Positions 46,728-57,860 of a DNA stretch of 64,000 bases are shown one piece after another. Below the pieces are notes generated by a model. That model did not search any database. It saw nothing but the letters and a program-made list of their open reading frames with translations, and had not been told where the DNA came from. The DNA comes from Diogma glabrata (taxonomy: Eukaryota > Arthropoda > Insecta > Diptera > Cylindrotomidae): positions 148,055,096 to 148,119,095 of the forward strand of contig OY856188.1 of NCBI GenBank assembly GCA_963693315.1, in the 5' to 3' direction. A program made the translations under genes and the position numbers. The first letter of the stretch is position 1. Every line of letters begins with the position of its first letter.

Positions 46728-47753
46728 ATGCCAAACACTAACAAGTGTCCTTCTAGTTCCAAGTCCTTGTCCAATAGTTCTAATTCTATTTTGTGCGATG
46801 CGTGTGTGTGCTGGTTCCACCAGGCGTGCACTGGTCTCTCTAAACACGATTTTTCAAAGGCTAGTAGTGATAAATCTAGCCCCTGGCTCTGCCCCCAGAG
46901 TGCTATCAAGTTTGGTTCTCTGGGTTCAAAAATTGGACTTATTCTTAGTAAACTATCTTCTCTTGAGTTATTGTCTGCTGATATGAAGTCAGATATAAAA
47001 GTAAATGCAAGTAAACTATCTTCACTTGAATTATTGTCCGCTGATATGAAATCAGATATACAAGCATATCGTAGTGATCTAGGTTCTGTAAAGACCAACT
47101 TATCTTCCTTACAGCAGGAGCATCTAGCTCTTTCAGGTGAGTTCGAGTCTTTTAAATCTAATCACGCTGACGCAATGACTACGCATGTCGATGCGCAAAT
47201 GGCACCGTCCCAGAGTTCACTTGCCTCCCTCCAGCATGCTAGTGACAATTTCCAGTTAGATCTTTCCAAAGTCCAGCTTGAGAGTCTTAAGCTTCTCAGA
47301 GCTCAAAGGCGAAGCGATATTGTTGTCTCTGGTATTCCTAGTTCTTATACTGATCTCTCTAATGCGGTCTTGCGTACTTCTAAAAATGTTTACCATAGTT
47401 TTGAAATGTCAATGTTATCATCATATCGCTGGCTAAATAGACAAAAATCCTCGATGCTAATTTCTTTCTCTAGTATTCAGACCATGGATTGCGTCATGAA
47501 GTCATATCATTCGATAAAAAAAGTTGAACTTCATGATATCTTCCCTGAAATTAATCTAAAGGGCACTGTTCATTTTAACAATAATTTATTACCTCTATTG
47601 GCTGATCTTGCTAAGCGCTCTCGCGTATCGAAAAGGGACAAACTTATTCTTAGTTACAAGGTTGGTTATGCGTCTATCACAATTAATCTGCTGGATGGAT
47701 CTATCTTTAAAACGTGCAGCTTGAATTCATTCCTGATTAAATTTCCGACGTAG
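46728..47753 (+). CDS. CR1-like LINE ORF1 with a PHD-type finger
   Basis: 341 residues. Residues 7-58 follow PHD finger spacing: C7-x2-S10, C23-x2-C26, H31-x2-C34, W53, C55-x2-S58; two of the eight ligands (positions 10 and 58) are now Ser, so the finger is damaged. Residues ~75-117 contain an exact-period 21-residue duplication (SKLSSLELLSADMKSDI twice; 63-base unit starting at 46947 and 47010). Residues ~115-195 are coiled-coil-like. The C-terminal third has a conserved-looking block RAQRRSDIVVSGIP ... DKLILSYKVG, like an RNA-binding region of LINE ORF1 proteins. Frame is open but its partner ORF2 is dead. Confidence 0.8.
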   Translation: MPNTNKCPSSSKSLSNSSNSILCDACVCWFHQACTGLSKHDFSKASSDKSSPWLCPQSAIKFGSLGSKIGLILSKLSSLELLSADMKSDIKVNASKLSSLELLSADMKSDIQAYRSDLGSVKTNLSSLQQEHLALSGEFESFKSNHADAMTTHVDAQMAPSQSSLASLQHASDNFQLDLSKVQLESLKLLRAQRRSDIVVSGIPSSYTDLSNAVLRTSKNVYHSFEMSMLSSYRWLNRQKSSMLISFSSIQTMDCVMKSYHSIKKVELHDIFPEINLKGTVHFNNNLLPLLADLAKRSRVSKRDKLILSYKVGYASITINLLDGSIFKTCSLNSFLIKFPT

Positions 47754-48141
47754 CTGATTTTTCACTCACTTAATTGCTGTTCTTTATTAATCTAAAGAGT
47801 TGCCAATTTGATGTTTCAGCCTTTTGTCATATGATCTGTTTTTTTAATATTTTTTAATACCATCATATTTTGATCATGTGTTCTGATTCTTGATCTGTTG
47901 AGTGATCAGCAGTGGTATCGTCATATAAGCTTAATATTGCACCCTTGCATTTTCATATTTGATTTTCTTTCTTTGCGGCAAATTCTTTTTGCGTAATTTG
48001 TGTATGTCTGTTATTTTTCGGTTATTAATGCAGTCTTTGTTAATGTTTTATGTTTTCATCAGTCCTCTACCTTCAATCCTTTTCCTCTCCTGTCCCTTCC
48101 TTCCACTTTCCTTGTTCCCTTTCCTTTGACACGACTCAGAT
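47754..48141 (+). other. Spacer between ORF1 and ORF2 of the CR1-like LINE
   Basis: T-rich sequence with pyrimidine runs (cctctcctgtcccttcc) and stops in all frames. No feature recognised. Confidence 0.5.
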
Positions 48142-48504
48142 ATGCGTCCTTCGTTAGCATCACTGTCACTGTCCACCATGGCTAGTAATACACATTCGTT
48201 GGTTCCTAGCGACAACTCTATTTTATCAAGAGCTCTTAGTGTGTATCGTAAGTCCCTCAATGTTGGTCATTTCAACGCTCAGAGTCTTAAACGTAGTCCG
48301 AATTCCACCAAACTGGAGGAGGTAAGGTCTATGCTGTCGGGTAACTTCCTTGGCCTGGTGAGCGTTTCAGAAACCTGGCTTAAGTCTTACGTTTCAAATT
48401 TGGCTGTTAGAGTTGTTGGGTATCGTGTATATCGTCATGACCGTCCGCGTAGACGTGGGGGTGGTGTTGCTCTGTTTGTTAATGAGAAGCTCAAATCCAA
48501 ATTT

Positions 48505-49614
48505 TATTTATTTAGCGTATGGTTTTTTTTGTGACACATTAAAAAATTAAACTTAAAAATAGGTAGACTCTTCTATGAAATCTACCTAAAACAAAACATG
48601 GATACACATTAAATGAACTTACAATCGATTTGATTGCGTGTCTTTTAAGTAAATTAAAAAGTAAAATATTTGAACATTGGGCAGTACATTTGAACATTAG
48701 ATGTTTACATCGAGCGAGTCTATCCATGCTACTACATCGGGAGTTGCCAAATGGATGTCTGCGATGTTGCCATTGTAACGTCGAATTGGACACACAGTTG
48801 CAATGTGTTTTATAGTTTGTTGTGGAGCGCCGCAGTCACACTCAGGGGACTCTGAAATGCTCCATTTGTAGAAAGAATCAGCACAACGTCCATGATTCGT
48901 TCTTATTCGGTTTAATGTAGTCCAGGTATGACGTGGCAAATCGAAACCAGGTTGGGTAGAAGTCGGGTTAGTAATAGAAAGGCCAGTTGTGTTGTAATGT
49001 TGCCAGGAGGTGCCCCAGGCATCCAAGATATTAAAATCAGTTGCCAGCAGGTTACTGGCAGTTTTATGTGGAGGCTTTCTTGACTTCAATCGACAACGAG
49101 TGTGGTCACCGTAATATTCGTGCAAGGGTAACGTGGTGTTGTTGGTTACCTTTTTATTTTCACGCATGAGAGCATGCGAGCGTCTGAGTGCAGGTGGAGC
49201 GATATTGCTTAACACAGGGAGCCAAGGTAAAGGGGTGGATCTGATAGTACCACTTATAGTACGCATCGTAGCATGCAGCTGGCAGTCAACTTTTTGATTA
49301 TGTGTGCTATTCAACCAGACTGGTGCGCCATACTCAGCCACTGAGTAAACCAGACTTAGAGCAGTTGTTCGGAGGGTAGCTGGAGTAGCACCTCATGTAG
49401 CCAGTTTGTGCAATATATTGTTTCTCGTTTTAAGTTTTTGTGACGTATTTTCTAGGTGGAGTTTAAAAGAAAGAGTTCTATCGAGAGTAATGCCCAGGTA
49501 CTTTGGCTGTTGATTGTATTTAATGACAGTGCCGTTAAATAACACTGATAGTTCGTGTTTTGCCAGTTTGTTGTTTAAGTGGAAACAGGAGCTCTCGGTT
49601 TTACTTAGATTGGC
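48505..49614 (-). pseudogene. 5'-truncated antisense LINE fragment (RT C-terminus)
   Basis: The minus strand reads NLSKTESSCFHLNNKLA and QPKYLGITLDRTLSF (RT thumb), an in-frame TGA near 49394, then 214 open residues with AEYGAPVWLNSTH, TPLPWLPVLSNIAPP, PGFDLPRHTWTTLNRIRT and a Cys/His end C-D-C-G ... H-x4-C-P. This is the C-terminal half of a different non-LTR reverse transcriptase inserted into the endonuclease of the CR1-like ORF2. The 3' UTR (48505-48696) holds a small stem, ggtaga ... tctacc. Target duplication not established. Confidence 0.85.
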
Positions 49615-51019
49615 ACATATGATGATTTGGATGCTGAGGCTGTCTTGGTTCAGGTCCTGGTGGGTGGCAGGAATGTGTTGGTTGTTGTGGCATATCTTTG
49701 TAATGGCAATTTTTCACTCCTTGAGGATTTTTTGTCTCCATACGTATCTCAGTTTTCTTCTATTGTTGTCATAGGAGATTTTAACACAAACATTTTAATA
49801 CAAGCAAATATCATGGACGCTCTCGAGACCTGCTCTCGTCTAGGATTGAGCATTGCATCCATAACAACGAGCCTACACATTATGCTTATAACTCGCCAGT
49901 TGGGTCTTGTATAGATTTTTGCTTGATAAGCGATATATCTTTACTTAACATGAGCAGCCAGTTCCAAGTGCCTGGTATCTCGGCTCACTCCTTCATATTC
50001 CTGTCTCTTAATCTGCCTAAGGTCCTCGTGCCAAGCAAGAAATTTTTTCTTCACTACAATAATATCAATTCTGAGCTTCTCTACAACGAGCTCTCGCTTG
50101 TCGATCTGTCCTCTTTCTACAGCTGTACGGACTCTGATACAATGCTTTCCATTCTTAATACCTATCTGCGTAATGTCTTTGAGAAATACGTGCCTGTTCG
50201 TTCCTATACGAGTAGTGCGCCTCTGTCTATCACTATTTCCCCTGATTTGGCTCACGTTCGTTATCTGCGTGACTTTTCATATAAGGCGTAGCAGAGAGAC
50301 CCTTCTGAGACTGGCTGGAAGATTTTTCGTACCTATAGAAACAGGTTTAGGTCTATGGTCAGAAAGGCTAAGATGGAGCTTGGCTCTCGTATTTTCTCTA
50401 ATGTTTCTTGTTTCTTTTGCCAGGGATATGTGGTCCAAGCTTAAGCACATTGGTTCGCTTAATTCCGAACCTGACCGTTCTCTCATGAGTGTGCAGGACC
50501 TGAATCGGTTAAACCAGACCTTTTTATCAATAAATTCATATCCTCCCATTCCACGCTTCGATATGCTCCTTCCGGAAAGTCCCAATGCATTTTCCTTCCG
50601 CTTGGTCACAAATTCTGAGGTTGAGATGGCGTTTTACGCTATTTCATCGAGTGCTTCGGGGTCGGATGGTATTCCTTTGAAGTTTTTAAAGCTTATTTTT
50701 CCTCTCATTCTGCCACATGTTTGTCATCTTCTAAACTTCATTCTTATGCTATCATCCTTCCCTTGTGGTTGGAAATTCTCTAATATTACGCCACTCCCCA
50801 AAAGGAGCTACGAATGAGTTTCGACCAACTAGTGTCCTTCCTACATTGTCTAAGGTTCTTGAGAGGCTCATCAATGATCAAATACTCGAACATGTTACTT
50901 CTAACAAGTTGTTGTCTGACCATCAATCTGGATTTAGGAAGCATTATAGTACTACTCACACGTTGGTTGATATCTCTGACCGTTTACGCTGCAATAAGGA
51001 TGGTAAGCTGATTTGTAGT

Positions 51020-51613
51020 GTCCCACATAAGAAAAACAAAACAAAAAGTTACAAAGTCTTAAAGAAACATTTAATTTATTTTTTGTCAACTCAATAAATT
51101 CCTATTTCAAAAGTAACATTTAATTCATTTTTTGTAAACTCATTAAATTCATATTTCAAATTTAAAGTAATATTAATTATTTCAAAATAAGTAAATTTCT
51201 TTAAAACAATAACTAATCATCAAATTAATCAAATAAATCATTTTACAAAAATATGCAAATTAAGGCAAAAAACATAAAACTTAAAATAAGTTGTTAATTT
51301 TAAGTTTTAACGATATCAGTTGGTTTTAAGCTTTACGTTAGTTATTTCAATCAGTTAGTTCTTTTCATACAATCAGTTAGTTATTTTCATACAATCAGTT
51401 AGTTCTTTTTCATAAATATAACAAGTCGAGCAAAGTAACCAAGTAACATAGTAACCAACCATTAACCAAAAGAAACCAGTGTATAATTTTATAAATGTAT
51501 TTTATAAAAAATAATAATAATTAAATTTTAGTATGTGAAAAATTACAAACCAATTTTTTTGTATTAATAAAATTTAAAACATATAAAACGTTAAGCCCCC
51601 AAATACAACAGAT
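51020..51613. mobile_element. Solo-LTR-like insertion inside the RT domain
   Basis: Removing 51020-51613 with one copy of tagt (51016-51019 and 51614-51617) restores the reading KLICSLLLFLDFSK, so this is an insertion with a 3-4 bp target duplication. It has no coding capacity, three copies of caatcagttagttctttt at 51350-51410, a tataattttataaat box near 51482 and an aataaa near 51566, all fitting a solo LTR. Assignment is inference. Confidence 0.6.
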
Positions 51614-52650
51614 TAGTCTTCTTCTCTTTCTGGACTTTAGTAAGGACTCCATCGATCATGCATTGCTGGTCTCCAAACTTAAATCCACGTTCTTTTTTTC
51701 ATCCAGTGCCTGTAACCTTGTTTGTTCTTACTTGTGCGATAGGTTCCAACTGTTACTTCGGGCATGTCTGCATCTAGTTCTTCTCCTATTCTCAAAGGTG
51801 TTCCTCAGGGTTCCATTTTGGGTCCTCCTCTTTTTTCGTTATTTATCAATGATATTACGTCCCTTCCCTGTCATTCGATGCTTCACCTCTTTGCCGATGA
51901 CGTTCAGTTGCTCCATGCTTGTCCACGATTTGACATCCATCGGTTTTCTTGAAGCTAATGCTGATCTCAAACTAATATCGGACTGGGCTGGGTTGGTTCT
52001 TAACCCGCTTAAGTCGCAGGCCATGCTGTTTAATTGCCCTTCATCGCTCTATAATCATGGCTGACTATCAAGACCGGTGATACTGTGATCCCTTTTGCTA
52101 CACAGGTGAAGAATCTTGGCGTAATTTTTGATAGCGATCTTTCTTGGAGACCTCATATTAATTATGTCATTGGTAGAGTAGTTTTTACCTTAAGAAGGCT
52201 TAGTAGCCTGAATCATATCCTGCCTCTGCATATTAAAAAACGACTTGCTCATGCACTTGTCATGCCACTGTTTGATTATGGTATTTAGGTCTATTCTGGC
52301 TGTACCCTGGAGAATATCGGATTAATTAAGAAGTTCTTTAACTGGGTGGTTCGCTTCGTTTATGGTCTCAAATTAGGCAACACGCCTCTGGCTTTGTTAT
52401 AAAGTTTATCGACACATCATTGAATGATCATATTAGGATGCGACTCCTTCTTCTCTTCTTTAAACTCTTCAAATATGGGTGTCAACCCTATTTGATGAAA
52501 TGGTTTACATTTGTCAACTCGGTTGTATTTAATTACCATTCCGTCCATATGCTGTAACACCAGTGCTCTGTCGTACTCGTTTAGAACGTCTAAGGTGTTT
52601 AACGACCTTACGCAGGAGCTAAAGCGGTTCAATATGCCTGTCTCTAGTTT

Positions 52651-53317
52651 TAGATCCTAGAACTGCTCTGGCACTGCCTAGTCTTTAAACCTGTATTTGT
52701 CGCTATTGCTACCCTCTCCAATTTGCTTGCCTGCATGTTTTTCTTTTTTCTGACGATGGTTTAGTAATATCTGCGTCGACGCTCCTTTTTCCCACTTCCT
52801 TCCTCCTTTCCTTCCTACCCTTAACTTCCGTTTCCCTCCTTCCTTATGTTATGGTATTCTTTTTTGACAACTATTAAACCAATAAGCCTATAGTTAGCAT
52901 CCATCTCTCCCCCTTATATTTGTCGTGTACATTTGTGGTTATGAATTATGTAGAGGGAGTATGGCGGCTCAACCTGGCTCTGGTTTGATGCTGTCGTTGA
53001 TATGTATTCTTAAATAATTTTTTTTTCTCTTTTCTTTGGCTTATATTATATTTTTTATTATTCTGATATTACTTGATACATATTATAATTCTAGTCTGTA
53101 GTTATGTATTATATACACGCATATATAGTTGATAGTCATGTTGTATAGTTAAGTATTTTTTTCAGTATGGCTGTATGTATATATAGTTTATAGTCATGTA
53201 TGTATAGTTTAAGTATAATTTTTTTTTTTCATTATGACTCCTGCCGTCAATTTGTTTTTCTCTTTGGGCAATACATTGGGTCTCGGCCTCGCCTTGCCGT
53301 CATGTACAAAAAAAAAA
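52651..53317 (+). other. 3' UTR of the CR1-like LINE
   Basis: Non-coding; pyrimidine-rich near 52790-52850, then (tatatagt)-like words near 53120-53210. It ends gtctcggcctcgccttgccg-tcatgtac followed by an A run at 53309-53317. The GC-rich end and A run mark the LINE 3' terminus. Confidence 0.65.
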
Positions 53318-53870
53318 TCAAAAATTGAAAATTATTTTCAAAATTCTAAAAATACCTATATATAAAATTCAAAAATTCTATTTCTTTTTTTTCAAAATTC
53401 TAAAAATATTCCAAAAATTAGAATAAAATCAAATATTTAAACTTTTTCTAAATTCTAATAATATTCCAAAAATTCTTAAAAATTCAAACTTTTTCCAAAA
53501 TTTTAAAAATATTGCAAAAATTATAACAATATCAAAAATTGAAACTTTTTCCAAAATTATAAAAATTAAAATAAAATCAAAAGTTAAAAATTTTTCAAAA
53601 TTCTAAAAATATTCCAAAAATCCTTACAAAATCAAAAATTGAAACTTCATTCAAAATTCTAAAAATATATATATATAAAATTCAAAATTTCTATTTTTTT
53701 TTCAAAATTCTAAAAATATTCCAAAAATTAGAATAAAATCAAATATTTAATCTTTTTCTAAATTGTAAAAATATTCCAAAAATTCTTAAAAATTCAAACT
53801 TTCAAATATTCCAATATTACAATATTTCAAAAACTATAACAAATTCAAAAATTTCCATGTTCAATTATAT
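53318..53870. repeat. Degenerate A/T-rich tandem repeat, second block
   Basis: The same modules as 3130-3735 (aaaattctaaaaatattcc, aaattagaataaaatc). It starts exactly at the LINE A-tail. Confidence 0.7.
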
Positions 53871-54661
53871 TTACGTAAACAAACAGCTAAATTTTTTTTC
53901 CAAAAATTATCTAAAAAATAAATGAAATAATTTTTTTGACACACTTGACAATATTTTTTTGACAAACTTATAATGCCATAATTCTCAATAATAATAATAA
54001 AATTTCCTGTCAAACAAATAATTAATTTTATTTTTTTCTAAAAAATTGGGTAAAAAAATAAAGTCTTTCTTTTGAAACACTTGACAACATTTTTTTGACA
54101 AACTTATAATGCAAAAATCTAGATGTTGGTCTCACATGCCAAACCCGACCATCAAGATTTCTCCAAATTCAATGTTCCTTCTCGTAATCACTTAAAATGA
54201 AAGTTTTATAAACAAAATATATGCAAGTTTCCTTGTTTGACACACTTGACGATTTTTTTGACACACTTCCGGTACAGTTATCGAACACATCGTCCTTTCG
54301 GCTCTTACCATTGAGTAAACCTATTTTAAAAAAAAAAATTTCTGAAATCCAGCGGTTTTCTAGATTTCGAAGGTTGTGACGGACGGCCGGACAGACATAT
54401 ATATTTTTTTGCTTTTTTAGAATCAGTAGGTCCTAAAACGTCGAGAAATGCCAAAAAAACTGGGGGTAAGAATTTCACTTTTAGCTCATGAATGTAATAC
54501 TTAGGTCTTTCAGACTGAAGTAATATTGTTCTGCCACTGTATAATGGCTTGGACTTTTGCTAACAAAATATATATATTAGAGAAAAATATACACGGGATG
54601 CGGTTTGTCCCCACACGAATCCTAAATTTGGGAATCTCTTAACAGGGAACTACTTAACCTA
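53871..54661. other. Unassigned repeat-like DNA
   Basis: ttttttgacaaacttataatgc occurs at about 53950 and 54093, and gacacacttgac recurs three times. gacggacggccggacagac near 54382 is a motif often seen at ends of dispersed repeats. No gene. Confidence 0.45.
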
Positions 54662-54874
54662 TCATAAACATAAACATAAACCTATCAAAAACATTATTAA
54701 TAGTAAGAACAAAAATACAAAAATTGTTACTTGGATTGGTTGTTTATAAACGTCCTTTAGCTGCTCCTTCATTCCATGTACATCTGTGCGCATAACCCCA
54801 TATCCATTCTTTTCAATCGGCAACTGGTTAATTTGATGTTTTAAATTGTTATTTCTTTTTCCAATTCCTTCCAA
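54662..54874 (-). CDS. Small frame with C-terminal membrane segment, possible exon fragment
   Basis: Read from 54889 as DLEGIGKRNNNLKHQINQ ... MKEQLKDVYKQPIQ, followed by a 22-residue hydrophobic segment (VTIFVFLFLLLIMFLIGLCL) and a stop. The first part is heptad-like and charged, then one membrane helix at the extreme C-terminus, as in tail-anchored coiled-coil proteins. Upstream DNA ends tataaaatataaaag before the frame, which could be a 3' splice site. Codon use is more balanced than in the surrounding A/T repeats. I do not recognise the protein. It could be the last exon of a host gene or chance. Confidence 0.3.
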   Translation of the reverse strand: MEGIGKRNNNLKHQINQLPIEKNGYGVMRTDVHGMKEQLKDVYKQPIQVTIFVFLFLLLIMFLIGLCLCL

Positions 54875-54889
54875 ATCTTTTATATTTTA

Positions 54890-55640
54890 TACATTAACAT
54901 CTAAATCGTTGACGTAAATACTGATTTATTTGCTTTTAGCAATCTTTATTTATTTTGAATACTTCATTTCCGTATCATATATTGGTTTTGTTATCCATTT
55001 AATCATGACAAATGCTTGGACACTCAAAAGAAGACACTTTTCAAACACTTCAAAGCAGTGCGTTTTCCTCAATTATAACTCATAAAAAAATTTTGGTTGA
55101 TTTTAAAATAAATTAAATGAAAATATTGAATTGCAAACAAATAAATTGATTGAGGAATGATTCAAGCATTCCATTATATATATTTACCAATATCTATAGA
55201 AAAAGGTTTTTTTAATTACAAAATTTTTAGCTTATTGTTTTAAACAAAATCAAACATGGAATGGAATCTTATGTTTTTTTAAAATTAAAACTCGAAACAT
55301 TTGTTCTTAAAAACAAATATGGAATGAATGTCAGAAAAAATGTGTTTTTGCAACACGAAGATTCAGCAAAAATTGAGTAACGACATCTGTTCGTTAGAAA
55401 TGAAAATAAAATTGGTACGTTCGTTTATTTTTTCCAGTATATTTGAAATTGAACTGGCCGTTGAAAATTTTAAAATTATTATTAATGTAAAAATGAACTG
55501 AAATTATTGAAATAAATTTTTATTGAATTAGAAAAAGAATATGAATTGATTTTATTATTGTTTAGGTGAATATAGCGGACGTTACACCATGAATTCAAGG
55601 TAAAAACCAAGATTTTTACCCTTGAAATCACAAAAACGTC
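54890..55640. other. A+T-rich DNA, probably containing the 3' LTR of the gypsy element
   Basis: No frame. If the polypurine tract at 55645-55654 is right, the LTR begins at 55644 on the minus strand and extends leftwards through this stretch. Its other end was not identified. Confidence 0.35.
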
Positions 55641-55644
55641 GTCA

Positions 55645-55654
55645 CCCCCTCTAC
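55645..55654 (-). other. Polypurine tract candidate, gypsy element A
   Basis: On the minus strand gtagaggggg is followed by tgacgacg, a plausible purine tract then TG-starting LTR, about 260 bases after the pol stop. Confidence 0.45.
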
Positions 55655-55670
55655 GTCAGAAACCACCGAA

Positions 55671-55914
55671 CTACTTCCCACAACTAATCTGTATCTGGGA
55701 TCGAGTTATCAATGGTGACCAACGCCAGGGTCGATGATCAAGTTCAATACTCCTGAAGTTCCTAGGAACTATCAGTGAGTACCGAAATCGATCATCCATC
55801 CATCTAACGTCAGCACCATTGAACCGTCGATACAACCAGTAAAATATAACACTGAAGATGTGAACCCCGGAGACGACAATCAGCCAGAGGAACAACCCTA
55901 CCGAACGTAAGACA
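55671..55914 (-). other. Region between pol stop and polypurine tract
   Basis: A minus-strand frame of 92 residues (55949-55671) overlaps the pol end by 35 bases. It has one hydrophobic stretch (VGLFLWLIVVSGVHIFSVIF) and no known domain. It is too short for an env protein and may be chance. Confidence 0.3.
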
Positions 55915-57591
55915 TTATTCCCTGATGTCTTTCGCGTGATGGACTCCAAGACTCTTACCGCTCATATCTATGCACTCGTAGAGTACATTTCCAATCTTAG
56001 TCTTAATCATCGCAGGTAAGAACTTTGGAGCCAATTTTGCCGAGAATTTTTTTGTAGCGTCACTCAAATGATGTTGCCGTACAAACACACGTTGTTGTGG
56101 TTGAAAAGTCCGTAGTTTAGATCGTAGGTTATACTGATGTTGCGATTTCTTGAAAGCTGCTTTTAAATTTTCCTGAACCCGGTTCCCGAGCAGAGTCAAA
56201 TGATCAGAGCGTTCTATTTCCTCACCAGCATCTTCACCAAGCTGGTGTAGTGATCTCAACAATTGGTAAGTATTTCCATCCGATATTGGATGTTGACCAA
56301 ATAATAGATAGTACGGTGAGTACTTGGTAGCTGAATGTACTGCAGCCCGCAGTGCATATGCGATTTCACCAATTTGTGAATCCCACTTGGTATGTTGACC
56401 TTTTATGAACGCTCGAATTGCTGCTAGAACTGACCTATTGACCCGCTCTGACGCGTTGCTTTGAGGACTATAGACACCGGTCCTAATGTGTTTAATGCCG
56501 AAATCTGACAAAAGATTTTGAAAGTTCCTACTAGTGAACTGTTTGCCATTGTCACTGTGTAGAAACTCTGGTACCCCATATGTAAGAAACACTTCGTTCC
56601 TCAGAAAAGCATTCACCTTCGGTGAAGTTGCGTTTCTAAGTGGTTTCAGTAGTACAAACTTCGTAGCATGATCCAGAACTATCAATAACACCGTATTCCC
56701 AAGTGTAGAACCAGGGTACGGTCCCAAAAAATCTATATAGACTCTCTGCCATGGACGTGCTGTTTCGAATTGATATTGCATCGGAGGACGCAATATCTGA
56801 TTCGTGGCTTTTGTTTGTTTACATGTGTCGCAGGACACAACATAGTTATGTACCTGTGACGCCATGCCCGGCCAGTAATAAAGACGTCGAAGTAATTCTA
56901 AAGTCTTTTTAACACCTCCATGAGCAGCAGTACTATCATCATGATGTTTCTGAATCATGTTTGAAGTCATCGGTTTTGGTATCCAGAGTTTCCACACAGG
57001 AACATCGTTAGGTATTGCATCAGGTCTTGGCTCAATACGTATGTATAGCTTATCATCCACGACTTTAACTGAAGGAAAGTCCTTGGGAGATGATTGAACT
57101 TTAGCTATCATATCCGTATATTCGTTGTGCCGATAACCTTCATTGTCGAGTTTATTGTCGTTAATGTGATGTGTTAATGCTTCCGTCAATTCCTCGTGTG
57201 TATCGTCATATAGACGAGATAGAGCATCAGGGACTATATTTTGGGTACCTTTTTGGTGGACAATGGTAAAATCCATATGTTGGAGTTTTAGGCTCCACCT
57301 AGCCAGACGACCACTCAAGTCTTTCTGTGACATAAGCCACTTCAGACTTGAGTGATCAGTCACAATCGTAAATCGGTGACCTTCAACATAGCCCCTGAAT
57401 TTCTTCACACTAAGTGTTGCCGCAAGACATTCAAGCTCAGAAACTGAATAATTCCTTTGAGCTCTATTTAATTTCTTCGACATGAAGGCTACCGGACACT
57501 CTTGTCCGTCAGTATCAACCTGATACAACACACTACCTACCCCTGTCAGACTTGCATCGCATCTTATTGTGTTCGAAATGAGTTGTTCCAC
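55915..57591 (-). CDS. Ty3/gypsy pol 3' half: RNase H and integrase (element A)
   Basis: 558 open residues. RNase H: D12 in CDASLTGVGSVLYQ, E52 in VSELECLA, D79 in TDHSSLKWLM and D122 in PDALSR. Integrase: zinc site H217-x6-H224 ... C254-x2-C257; catalytic D287 (IDFLGPYPG), D347 (HSDNGKQF) and E382 (NASERVNRS), with 34 residues between the last two. The C-terminal tail has the QPQQRVFVRQHHLSDATKKF block typical after gypsy integrases. Missing: protease and reverse transcriptase. The similarity starts abruptly at residue ~10, so the 5' part of the element was lost at about 57565. All integrase residues are present, but the element is incomplete. Confidence 0.92.
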   Translation of the reverse strand: MEQLISNTIRCDASLTGVGSVLYQVDTDGQECPVAFMSKKLNRAQRNYSVSELECLAATLSVKKFRGYVEGHRFTIVTDHSSLKWLMSQKDLSGRLARWSLKLQHMDFTIVHQKGTQNIVPDALSRLYDDTHEELTEALTHHINDNKLDNEGYRHNEYTDMIAKVQSSPKDFPSVKVVDDKLYIRIEPRPDAIPNDVPVWKLWIPKPMTSNMIQKHHDDSTAAHGGVKKTLELLRRLYYWPGMASQVHNYVVSCDTCKQTKATNQILRPPMQYQFETARPWQRVYIDFLGPYPGSTLGNTVLLIVLDHATKFVLLKPLRNATSPKVNAFLRNEVFLTYGVPEFLHSDNGKQFTSRNFQNLLSDFGIKHIRTGVYSPQSNASERVNRSVLAAIRAFIKGQHTKWDSQIGEIAYALRAAVHSATKYSPYYLLFGQHPISDGNTYQLLRSLHQLGEDAGEEIERSDHLTLLGNRVQENLKAAFKKSQHQYNLRSKLRTFQPQQRVFVRQHHLSDATKKFSAKLAPKFLPAMIKTKIGNVLYECIDMSGKSLGVHHAKDIRE

Positions 57592-57860
57592 AAATAATAT
57601 AACTTCAACAATTTTTATGGATCACCATTTATTTTGGAAACTTTTATATTTTTCCTTAAACAACTTTTTAAACAAATATTTGTTAATTAATAATTTTATT
57701 GATTTTATCTTCAAACGATACTGTCTCTTGGACATATAGACTCGACTGATTTTTTAAATATCCTCTTACAAATTTTATCAACTAAATTTTTATATAATTC
57801 AAATACTGTTAATTTTTTGTATGTAATAAATTATATAATACAATAGTATATTAAGAAACT

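Larger units (their letters stand above)
48142..52650 (+). pseudogene. CR1-like LINE ORF2, interrupted and decayed
   Basis: Endonuclease: VGHFNAQSLK, VSVSETWL, RRGGGVALFVNEKLKSK (48262-48500); after an antisense insertion it resumes at 49615 with EAVLVQVLVGG and VVIGDFNTN. Linker frames follow with frameshifts near 49890, 50285 and 50400. Reverse transcriptase: LPTLSKVLERLINDQ and DHQSGFRKHYSTTHTL (50830-50960), then a 594-bp insertion, then LLLFLDFSKDSIDHALL at 51615 (an apparent 6-base deletion next to the catalytic Asp), GVPQGSILGPPLF near 51800, LFADDVQLL near 51890 and VKNLGVIFDSDLSW near 52108. The downstream tail DYGI ... RMRLLLLFFKLFKYG is CR1-like. No RNase H. It is the partner of the ORF1 upstream. 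Confidence 0.88.

Noticed and set aside
55671..55949. Envelope protein downstream of gypsy pol
   Set aside because: Only 92 residues with one hydrophobic stretch; no signal peptide, cleavage site or length of an env gene.
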